From Ehretia macrophylla (taxonomy: Eukaryota > Streptophyta > Magnoliopsida > Boraginales > Ehretiaceae), in the NCBI GenBank assembly GCA_037974665.1, contig CM075770.1, positions 7,204,501 to 7,268,500 on the forward strand: DNA of 64,000 nucleotides. Direction: 5' to 3'. This document shows positions 12,558-21,016 of this stretch, one piece after another; position 1 is the stretch's first letter; each line of letters starts with the position of its first letter. The notes under the pieces are model-generated. The model was given only the letters and a program-made list of their open reading frames with translations, searched no databases and was not told where the DNA came from. Both the position numbers and the translations under genes were made by a program.

Positions 12558-13121
12558 CCTGTAACACCCCGATCCCTCTTGAGACCGGGAGTTCTATCAA
12601 TCAATCTAATCACAACCCAAACCAAACCTGGACATAAATTTTCAGGGAAAACGGACGGAGTCTCCCCTATTTCTAGGCAAAAAGCAAACCTGCGATAGCA
12701 TATAAGTGGACCAAATACCATGTCCAAACATTCGACCACCTCAAGGCCATCCGAGCCTCGGTTCTCAACAATTAAACTCAGAAAGTATACATACATTTCC
12801 AATTTAAAAGCTAACATATCTCTTTTCATTTTTTTTGACAAGTACATTAAAACTAGATAGTTAAACCATGCTAAGCTACTGCATAAAATAAACTATCATG
12901 CCATTCTAACTCTTTTCCTCTAGACATTACAATATGCTGTGAAGTTAAGCTATGCTAACTGAATACATAAACTAGCTTATCAATTCACCACAACTACTTA
13001 GCTAAATTTAAATTACATTTCTTTTAACAACAAATACATAAAACATATGAAAGCATATATCTTTACAACTTCGACATTCAAGCCACATAGGCAGGCAAGA
13101 CAACTCTTCAGGCACGAACTT

Positions 13122-13159
13122 TCACGAAATCACGAAGTTCTCAGCTAACATCACATCTT
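13122..13159 (-). other. Short LTR frame after putative acceptor, element B (right)
   Basis: Eleven codons to TGA after CATTTCAG, same phase and length as at 8403-8440. Several residues differ but no stop or indel has entered. Confidence 0.3.
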
Positions 13160-13180
13160 CTGAAATGTGGTGATGAGGAG

Positions 13181-13205
13181 TGAGTATACTCAACACATAT
13201 ACTCA
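13181..13205 (-). other. LTR acceptor-proximal hairpin, element B 5' LTR
   Basis: Sense arms TGAGTATAT and GTATACTCA. Relative to the other LTR one C has become T, turning the inner C-G pair into a U-G pair, so pairing survives the mutation in the sense strand. Confidence 0.6.
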
Positions 13206-15258
13206 GTGAGGGCGAGACAGATATCGAGGTAGAGAGAAAGAAGATCGTGCAATGCAATTAAGGCAGTTAAGCAATATAATTGATAATTAAGTAATCAAGA
13301 CAAACAATCAATACAATAAGCAATTAATGAAAGCATTAACACAACTATTCAAAGCTATACCGAACTCTGAAGTCTATGGTTCACTCGTACGAGCAATATA
13401 CCATTTCACGAGCGATACATCAATCTCGAGCTTGATGTTGACAATGATGACAATAAGCGCGCAACCACCTTATAACACCAGTTTGGAATAGCCCGGGAGT
13501 AACCATCAATTCTACGAACCAAATCTCCTTGGGAGGCAACCCAAGCGAGAAAAGGGAATAGGACACAGAGCTAGAGCAACCAACACTGGCAACCCGAGGC
13601 TACCCAGAGAGGCCCATCACTCACGCACCTGACACTATGCAATGCAAGACACGATACAAGGCAATAAACGAGCGATAGCACAACAATACGAATTAGAGGT
13701 GATAAACAAGATAACAAACATTTACAATCAAATAAGTAACAAGAACAACACCAACAAACATTATCAAGCAATAACAAGTATTCTATAGGCATTATAAGCA
13801 TTCTATAAGCAATATAAGCATTCTATAGGCAATATACTATGAAAACACGCAAAATCACAAAAATGACCCCAACTTTCAAAACACTACTACTTTCAAACGA
13901 GCCACAAGTTTTGGAAACCGACTTCACCAATCCTCCTAGGTCACTATAAGGCACGTCTAAAGACCTCGAAACCCTACTTTACCCTAAAATTCACGCAAAG
14001 TCCCTATTTCCCCCTTTACTCATTTGAACTACAACTACCTCAACCGATTACCCAACCAATGTCACAACTACACCAAAAGTGCTTCCATGACGTACCTTGA
14101 CAATGCCTTCACGTAAATCGAGAAAATTCCAAACTCGACCGAAACGACCCCAACTTTCACTAATGTATTTTTCTCATTTTTTCCATTACGCAACCTAAAT
14201 AAATCATGCATTTAGGCATTCTAGCATACCTAGCACCTTTTCACATCAACAGACAGCATAACAATGCAACTTTATTGTTTCAAGGGTTACTATTCACAAA
14301 ATACTATTCAACTAACAATTTATATTTCAATTTCAATATTCAACCGCAGAAAATGTTAAAAAGCTATAAATACGTGTTCTACGATTGCTAGGGAACATAC
14401 TTTAAGCCTCAAAATGATTAAAACAACAAACTACGGATAAAATTCAAAAATTAAAGTTAATACATAAAACTTTCAAATGCGCAAATAAACATGAACCCCT
14501 CACCTTAGACGCTCCTAGACGCTAGGACAACCTCGTAGGATGCCTCGAAAACTACCCCGTGCAAGCTGACGCGAAGAATCGAAGATTTGAAGTTGAAATG
14601 TTATTTTTTTCTTCCTTGCATTTTTCGGCCCTATGCATTCTGATTTTCAGCCTTTTTTTTGTGCTAATTTAAGCTATTATAAAGATGACACAAGGTCAAA
14701 TGGTCAAAGCTTTGGTCAATGCTCACTTAAGTTGGTCAAATAAGCTTGTTTCATGCATTTTAAAGCTAAAACAACTAACACAATTTTAATTCTAGCTAAC
14801 AACAAATAAAACACTAAAATTAAAACACTAAACACTAGTTTTCACTATTTGCTGAGGACTAGAAATCACTCTCTAACTATTACTCTCGAAATGCAATGCA
14901 CTTTACGACAACAAAAGAATAACAATTAAATCTCAAAGAATTCAAGAAAATATAATTTTGAAGAGTAATCATGGTTCAAAATTTACTCCGGCTCGGAGCT
15001 ACTTTTCATTTAATTGAAATCCGAGCATTTAAGTGCAAGAAAAATAAAATCGATTGACATCAATATGAAAAATAGTTGATATTCCGTTAAAATAAATATC
15101 TCAAGTAATATTCTAATTACTTCTAAAAGAATTATGAAATAAAGCTACATATAAATGGTTAAATAAAAATAAACACAATCCAATGCTAACATTTAAGATG
15201 TCACTTAATTAAATGCAATTAAATGCCTTTAAATGTATGCCGGGTTCGGGTTATCACA

Positions 15259-15263
15259 GTAAG
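15259..15263. repeat. Target-site duplication of element B (right)
   Basis: gtaag follows the right CA end, pairing with ctaag at 7836-7840. Confidence 0.6.
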
Positions 15264-16093
15264 AGCCCCTCGTTGTTCTTTCTTTTTTTATGGGTCAAAG
15301 CTAGAAAGACTCAAAGGTTCCAAGCTCAAGTTGAAGTAGGAATTCCTATCTAAAGCCTCTTTCCACCCTGTGAGGGAGATTCTTCCTTGCTACTTCTTTC
15401 ATACCAAAGGAAGGGATGCTTGGTCACATTCGAGTACCACTGCCTAATCAGGAAGTCAAGTCTGTTTGCCCTTTCAAAGGGTGGTCGAATATGAAGGAGT
15501 AAGGAACCCTTGTTCATTTTGAGTGGGTGCCCCGTTGTCTATGGGGAAGGAACGGATTAGAAGTAGGACTATGTATAGCTCTGCATTCCTTGTTCTTTCT
15601 TGTCTAGTAGTTAAGGAGTTAATGCAAATAAGAGAAGAAACAGACTCAACTCCGATATCGGAATATCTTCTGCATAGTTCTAATAGGTTCTATTTCTTCC
15701 CGAAGGGGAATACCTTATTTATCTATTTGAATCTTACAAGTTCTAACTTCTTAGGTAGTGATAGAGTCTTAGTTCGCGGTTCATGGGAAGTGTCTCAGTC
15801 TTTTGTGGACATAGTTTAGAAGTAGCTCTACCGACATCCAGAGCTTCTACCAAGGCAAGCGAAATCCTTATCTATTGCTGCGGATTTGAGAACAGGCATA
15901 AAGTCCTTCGAAGAGAGATCTTAGAAAGTCAAAATTGGCTCGTACCTAAACGAAACGAAAAGAAGGTCGGATTCAGCCTTGATCTTCCTGCTCCTTACTA
16001 TAAAGAAAAAGGGGAATATCACCCGAAAAGGATCCATTCTCCTCATTCCTCCTCTTTAAGCTACTATAGCTCGCGGAGGCATTCCTCTAACTG
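15264..16093. other. Organelle-like gene-free tract, piece 1
   Basis: Different texture from the repeats on both sides: balanced base use, many short cttct/gaaag runs and no LTR motif. Open frames of 98 and 103 codons occur (15523-15819 and 15783-16094) but resemble no protein family I know and have no supporting signal. The look is that of plant mitochondrial intergenic DNA. No mitochondrial gene, rRNA or complete tRNA is recognised, so the origin is inferred from texture only. It continues in the same phase at 31201 once element C is removed. Confidence 0.45.
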
Positions 16094-16098
16094 AGATC
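16094..16098. repeat. Target-site duplication of element C (left)
   Basis: agatc, identical to 31196-31200 at the other end. Confidence 0.9.
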
Positions 16099-16647
16099 TG
16101 TGAAACCCCAAATTTTTGACCTTATCTCGCTTTGCGTGTTTTATTCTCGTTTTGCATGAATTGACCTGTTTATGTGCTACATGACTTAGAATGTGCTAAT
16201 TTTGATATCAATACTCTTAGAACATGCTAAATGTGCATTCATAAAATTTTCATCAAAAACGGAGTCAGAAATTTTATCGTCGATTTTCAGTGAATAGTAT
16301 TTTCGAAACACGTCCGCTAAAATTTTGAAACTGGTCTTTTTAACCCTTCTAGACCTAGTCCATGGACTTTAATAGACATGTGTTTGATGAAAACGGTTTT
16401 AAAATCGGCTTAGGAATTTATTAGGGTTTTTACACCTACTTTTACGAAAATCGAGTTTTAAGCCGACTCGGGTGAAATTGTTTAATTGTAAAACTTCTTG
16501 TCACCTAAAAATAACCTACTTGAGCTAGCTTGGATGTTGAATAATTGTTTTGAACTTTGGTGATCAATAAAATGCATTTAAAGTCAAGAAAACACTAAAA
16601 ACACTAAAGTTTCAACTTTGACTTTTTCCATTTTGTTGACTTATGCA

Positions 16648-16653
16648 TATAAA
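16648..16653 (+). promoter_or_regulatory. Putative TATA box, element C LTR 1
   Basis: TATAAA in the context gcatataaatctctacacac, repeated at 21584-21589 and 29042-29047. It is followed about 30 bases downstream by a CA-rich stretch typical of plant start regions. It lies about 550 bases into the LTR, which would make U3 short and R-U5 about 2.1 kb. Confidence 0.5.
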
Positions 16654-16801
16654 TCTCTACACACACTAAAAACAAAGCAAATACCACAAAAACACATACA
16701 TTGCAGCCGTGAAAGCTTAGGAAAAAAAAGAGATTTTATTCAACTTATTTTCAAAGTAATTTTGTCTTAGAATACTCATTTAAAGTCCGAATCTTTTCAA
16801 A

Positions 16802-16865
16802 CCGGGCTGGATTCCGCCTATTGGGCACCTATTGCACGCATTTCTAGCTTTACTTCAGATCAAAG
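16802..16865 (+). other. Conserved first-exon block ending at donor, element C LTR 1
   Basis: 64 bases ending CAAAG|GTGAGAG. Read so that the last G starts a split codon, it gives 21 open codons ending LLQIK. The equivalent blocks at 21740-21803, 29197-29260 (same element), 54228-54291 (E) and 62770-62833 (F) are all exactly 64 bases long. C and F share a pattern VGHxLHAFxxLxRIK. No in-frame ATG is seen in C, and a TAA lies a few codons upstream. Confidence 0.45.
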
Positions 16866-17540
16866 GTGAGAGAAAAATTCTAGATCTCAAAATGTCATTT
16901 TTATACTTTTGCTCATAAATGAAAATTTTACCGTTAGAATTGAAATCTGATGATAGATTATTGCTCCTTGCATGCTAGGGATCATTTTGATGCAATACTA
17001 TGAATTTCTGTCGGATGTAGCATAATTTTTATTTTCTGGGTATTTAATTTTGATTAAAATGTTCAAAGTTGAATTAAATGAGTTGTGTTGATAGAAATTG
17101 ATTGCCGTCGATTTTTAAATACTTGATAATTACGTGGTAGCACCGTTGTAATGCCGAATTTTCGATTGTGATGTCCGTGCCAAAATCCAAAAATTTCAGC
17201 CATGATACACTAGGGTTTTAGGGTTATTGGGCATGATTTGGATGTGTTTTGGTTGGTTTCCGAGGGGGCTAATGTAGTTGATTGAACGGGTGAGTGTTTG
17301 AAACTGATTTGGAGTTGTTTGGATTAGTAAAATGTAAGATATGATTATTTGAAGTTTAGGTTGTCTTTATTTAAAATGTTAGATTGAGCCTTAGTTGATT
17401 GGGTGTGGTTTGAGTGATTGAATTGTGAGTTGTTAATGGTTAGACTAGGGTTAGATTACGTGTTTCATGCATATTAAGTTGGATGGCCTACTTTGTCATC
17501 TAACTTAGTTGTTTGTGGTTTAATTAAATATTGATGTTAT

Positions 17541-17870
17541 ATTGATTATTATTGATTACGGGAATCGGGCACTTTTGTTGCTGATCTCCCACATTATTGA
17601 TTGATTATTGATTATGGGAATCTGGCACTTTTGTTGCTGGTCTCCCTGTTTATTTATTTATTATTGAGTATGGGAATCGGGCACTTTTGTTGCTGATCTC
17701 CCAGATTATTGATTGATTATTGATTACGGGAATCGGGCACTTTTGTTGTTGATCTCCCTGTTTATTTATTTATTATTGAGTATGGGAATCGGGCACTTTT
17801 GTTGCTGATCTCCCAGTTTATTTATTGATTACGGGAATCGGGCACTTTTGTTGCTGATCTCTCGGTTTAT
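17541..17870 (+). repeat. ~55-bp minisatellite in element C LTR 1
   Basis: Six copies of a unit with the core gggaatcgggcacttttgtt followed by gctgatctccc, separated by attgattattgatta or tttatttatta spacers. Equivalent six-copy arrays lie at 22478-22802 and 29935-30263. The core ends are inverted (GGGA...TCCC, ATC...GAT). E and F have a single related core (ccgggagata...), so the array arose in the C family. Confidence 0.85.
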
Positions 17871-18226
17871 TTATGTTGAGTCTCATTGTTGTAAGCTTTG
17901 ATAATGTTGTGTCACCTCGGGAGGCATCCTGGGCTGCGGGCACAGTTATCATGGCTAATCCCTATCTCGCATGGGCGGAGAGGCCATGGGGTGTGAGTCT
18001 AGGTCAAGGTACCTCAGGATTATGTCATTGTGTTTGGAGGAGTTGTTGAGCATGGAATTGGTGTATGGGGCTTCATCAGCAAATGTATCGCATCCTTATT
18101 GTGTGTTTACAATTATGACTATTGTTGCATTTATAATGATTATTGATGTTCATTGTGTGTTTACTGACTCAAAGGATTATTCTAAGGTGTTTAGTAGACC
18201 TTACTCAATATCTATCGGATCCTCAC

Positions 18227-18249
18227 TGGGCTTATTTTATATAAGCTCA
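18227..18249 (+). other. LTR acceptor-proximal hairpin, element C LTR 1
   Basis: TGGGCTTAT / ATAAGCTCA, nine pairs including one G-U, loop TTTAT. It is identical at 23165-23187 and 30627-30649. The 3' arm carries CTCAC, a plausible branch point. In C the AG that would follow is mutated (catat|gtgt), though a later cag exists at 18285-18287. Confidence 0.65.
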
Positions 18250-18800
18250 CTCTCTATTATTGCATGCATATATGTGTACTATCGCAGGATTACGGGTACG
18301 TGCCTCCTGAAGAGGAGAATGTGGAAAATGTGCCTTACATGGATGAGTCTTGTGGTCCGGAGTCTTATCCTTGATGTTGTATTGTCTTCCTATCTTGTAT
18401 ATTAACTTAGTAGCCTTTTCTATGCTTTATAGTTCTTGTTGTATAGGATGCTGAAAAGAATATAAATTAGTTGTTACTATTCTAGCAGCTTGTTTTGTCT
18501 ATGGTTAAGTTGTTAGATGGGTCTCAACTTATTTTTGAAATGTATGATAAGGTTGAGATATTGTATGTTATGTTGGAACGGAAGCAGATAACGAGGACTG
18601 ATTATTGTATATTACGGTTATGTTGTGTGTTTTATGCTGTCGAGGAGTTGTTGTTTGTATGGTTATGGAATTGGATGTTTAATTTTATTAATGAGGTTGG
18701 TTTAGAACCTCGGTATTCTATTTACTGTCGTTATACTACCGAAATCCCGTTGCGTTCTGACTGATTGTAGGTGGGGTCGAGTTGGGGCGTGACATTTAAG

Positions 18801-18814
18801 TGGTATCAGAGCTT
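18801..18814 (+). other. Primer-binding site, element C interior 1
   Basis: TGGTATCAGAGCTT, six bases after the LTR end, complementary to initiator tRNA-Met. Confidence 0.93.
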
Positions 18815-19062
18815 GATTAGTTGTCATCCGGGGTATCCTCGGAATGTGGGTAGTGGTCTAAGCATGCAAGTATGTATGAAGTGAAAGAAAAGTGAAATAT
18901 GTGTTAATATGATTAAATGATTAAGTGATTATGTGATTTAGTGCTTATGTGATTATGTGATCAATTTGTTTATGTGTTTTATATGAGTTTGTTGTTTAGG
19001 TGTTAATAATTGTTTATAACCTGTTTACGTGCTATAACTGTGCTAACTCTTTGATTAGTACG

Positions 19063-20376
19063 ATGGCCGGTAGACCGAGTACTCGTGGTAGGCCCGAGAT
19101 AGTAGATGAGGTTCCTGGTAGTGTGGCACAGGGCCGTGATAGGGGTGATGATACGTTAGGGGCAACAATGGATCGGATTGCAGATTTGATGGCTAGACAG
19201 GCCCAGTTGTTAGCGGGTCAGGCTACTCAGACTCAGGCATTGCAGGCCCAGATACAGAATGTACAGGGTGGTAATCACGGTCGAGGTTCTATGAAGGAGT
19301 TTCTGGGGTACTATCCTCCTAGATTTCAGGGAGAGCCTGATGATAGGAAGGCTGAGTCATGGATTAGTAGGTTAGAGAAAATTTTTGATCCTCTCGGGTA
19401 CACTGATGAGAGGAAGGTGACTTCTGCTGTCTATTTGCTTGATGATGAGGTAGAGGAGTGATGGCGCACTCTGAGAGCCAGTTGGGAGACCTAGGGTGTT
19501 CCGTATGTTTGGGATGTCTTTCTGACTGCTTTTAGGGATAAGTATGTCCCGAGGGTTGCACGGGAAAGGAGAGAGGCTGAGTTCCTATCTTTGGTACAGG
19601 GGGATTCTTCTGTGGCTCAGTATGAGGCTACATTCACCAGGTTGTCTCGGTATGCACCAGAGTTTGTAGCTTTGGAGGAGAGGAAGACCCGTAGATTTAT
19701 GTTGGGATTGAGGCCCGAGATTCAGGATGCAATGGCTCTGAATCGCTATGATATCTTCACTGAGGCTTTTGATGCAACTTCTAGGTTAGAGAAGAGGAAA
19801 GGGGATCAGATTGTCTCTAGTCAGCCTAGTAAGAGGCCGTATCAGCCACAGGGCCAGCAGATTGTCTACAGGCCACCAGCCTAGCAGGGTTCTTATAGGC
19901 CACAGGGTCAGCAGAGTTACTATCGTCCTCAGTTTCAGCAGGGGCCATATCAGGTTCAGACTCAGTATAGGCCAGCCCAGTCTCAGGGTCAGTACAGGCC
20001 TAGTGTGGTGAGACCTCAGCAGCAGGCTAGTTCAGCTTCTGGTTCTTTAGGAGGCAGTGTCAGTGCTCCGATGCTGCAGTGTGTTTATTGTAAACATAAG
20101 GGCCATATGGAGGCCGACTGTCGAAGCAAGGCAAGGACGTGTTTAGGTTGCGACAGCAACCAACACCGGGCGAGGGATTGCCCCAGGTATCAGGGTTCTA
20201 CGGGTCAGCCAGCAGTCCAGGGTTATCAGGGTGGACCTGCAAGTAGTACACCTCAGCAGCAGCGGGGGGCTCGGGCTCGGGCCTACGTAGTGGACTTGGA
20301 GGAATTTCAAGAGGCGACATCAATGGTGAAAGGTAACTTACTTATTCTCAACCAATTAAATATTATACCTCCTTGA
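19063..20376 (+). pseudogene. gag, interior 1 of element C (three in-frame stops)
   Basis: A single 438-codon frame starting ATGGCCGG (MAGRPSTRG) and ending TGA. Its order is basic/hydrophilic start, a coil-like RIADLMARQAQLLAGQ stretch, then the capsid-like core (FLGYYPPRFQGEPDD, AESWISRLEK, ...QYEATFTRLSRYAPEF). A QP-rich linker follows, then two CX2CX4HX4C zinc knuckles (CVYCKHKGHMEADC and CLGCDSNQHRARDC). Stops interrupt it at 19459-19461 (Trp TGG to TGA), 19492-19494 and 19882-19884 (Gln CAG to TAG). The last codons (VKGNLLIL) match the gag-protease border of F and are followed by a stop-riddled remnant (VESLPYAIKVS) of the protease start. It would have made the particle protein only. 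It is homologous to gag of element F. Confidence 0.9.
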
Positions 20377-20500
20377 GTGCAACATGCTAAAATGTAAGTA
20401 GAAAGTTTGCCTTATGCGATTAAAGTTAGCATGTGCATCATATCAGTTGGCGACTGAGTAGTATGTGACGCTGAGGTATATGGAATTCCGATTAGGGGTC
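20377..20500 (+). pseudogene. Protease N-terminal remnant, interior 1
   Basis: In the gag frame, past the TGA, VQ..KM*VESLPYAIKVS can be read. It aligns with the F sequence VQRVNMQLKRLPYVVEIS at the start of its protease region. The catalytic Asp region is absent. This shows C lost a pol rather than never having one. Confidence 0.6.
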
Positions 20501-20998
20501 AAGCTACTTTATGACTATACATTGATTATTGGGATTCTTATTTGGTGATTTTATACGGCATTCTTCCTCGAGATTTCTGTATAGAGATTCTTATTCAGCA
20601 TACTTCTTTGGACATCTTCTATGGTATTTTCTATGCGGTATTCTTATGTGGAATTCTGATACGGTATTATCCGGAGTTCTTATAGTGGGATTATTATTTG
20701 GTATTCTCGCTTGGTGATCTTGTTCGAAGTTCTCAATTGGTATTCTTGATTGGTGCTCTATTACGGGATTTATGTTTGGCGTTCTTTTTCGGTAATTTAT
20801 TTGAGATTCTTATTCAGAAATTCTAGTCAGTGTTCTTATTCAGCGTTCCTATTTAAGCTTCTTGTATGGGGATTTTTATTCAATGATCTTATTCGGTGTT
20901 CCTACTTGGTGTTCTTGGTTCATATTTGGAATTTAGTAATTGGTCTTTCAATCAGTATGTTTGAGTCAGCACCTGAGTTTGTCTTGGGATCGATGCAG
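20501..20998 (+). repeat. Degenerate ATTCTTATTYGG array, interior 1
   Basis: About 480 bases made of loose 15-25-base units such as ggattcttatttggtgat, ggtattcttatgtggaatt and ggcgttctttttcgg. The pattern is strand-biased (T and G rich in sense) and has many stops. It sits where pol would be. The same motif fills the interiors of A and B and interior 2 (27975-28456). Confidence 0.7.
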
Positions 20999-21016
20999 AA
21001 TTGCGAGGACGCAATT
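20999..21016 (+). other. Pre-polypurine hairpin, element C interior 1
   Basis: AATTGCG-AGGA-CGCAATT, seven perfect pairs, followed by GTTTTAAGGAGGGGAGAA (polypurine tract) and the LTR. Confidence 0.72.

Larger units (their letters stand above)
10547..12559 (-). other. Element B interior: degenerate repeat, no protein
   Basis: Begins with the polypurine tract (10547-10559) and a near-perfect hairpin (10565-10582). From about 10650 to 12000 it consists of loose repeats with AAGAATACC and CCAAATAAGG cores (in sense CCTTATTTGG and GGTATTCTT), like A and C. The open frames here are short and in antisense to nothing known; I do not regard them as genes. The last 500 bases are AC-rich leader (tcaagacattccaatacacac style) ending in the primer site. 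Confidence 0.72.
7841..15258 (-). mobile_element. Element B: coding-less long-LTR retrotransposon
   Basis: Complete element of 7.4 kb: LTRs 7841-10546 and 12560-15258, interior 10547-12559. The primer site at 12544-12557 on the minus strand sets the orientation. No gag or pol motif appears in any frame. The LTRs are clearly alike but carry many point differences, so the element is not recent. Like A it keeps only what a non-autonomous element needs in cis: LTRs, primer site and polypurine tract. Its ends (TGTGATAACCCGAACCC...GGGGTGTTACA in sense) resemble those of the solo LTR at 23320-25825. Confidence 0.92.
12560..15258 (-). repeat. Element B 5' LTR
   Basis: 2,699 bases with TG...CA ends. 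Same internal landmarks as the left copy: 20-bp tandem units at 13790-13849, hairpin 13181-13205, putative intron 13160-14503 and short frame 13122-13159. Confidence 0.9.
16099..18794 (+). repeat. Element C LTR 1
   Basis: 2,696 bases, TGTGAAACCCC...GGGGCGTGACA. Contains a TATA box (16648-16653), a possible splice donor at 16865/16866, a six-copy ~55-bp minisatellite (17541-17870) and a hairpin at 18227-18249. The block tgccgaattttcgattgtga and the block ggcctactttgtcatctaac are also present in elements E and F, so this non-coding LTR interior is conserved between families. Confidence 0.93.

Noticed and set aside
15523-16094. Open frames of 98 and 103 codons in the organelle-like tract
   Set aside because: No recognisable domain, overlapping in different frames, and no expression signal. 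Kept only as part of the tract description.
18285-18290. The cag|gat site in element C as the acceptor of the split frame
   Set aside because: It would join exon 1 to the wrong phase and stop after a few codons. Alignment with E puts the original acceptor 21 bases earlier, where C has lost the AG.
17971-18405. 144-codon open frame in the LTR of element C (and shorter equivalents at 22909-23247 and 30497-30805)
   Set aside because: Not kept between the three LTRs: it changes length and frame with small differences, and its reading disagrees with the frame that is conserved in E and F over 18285-18374.
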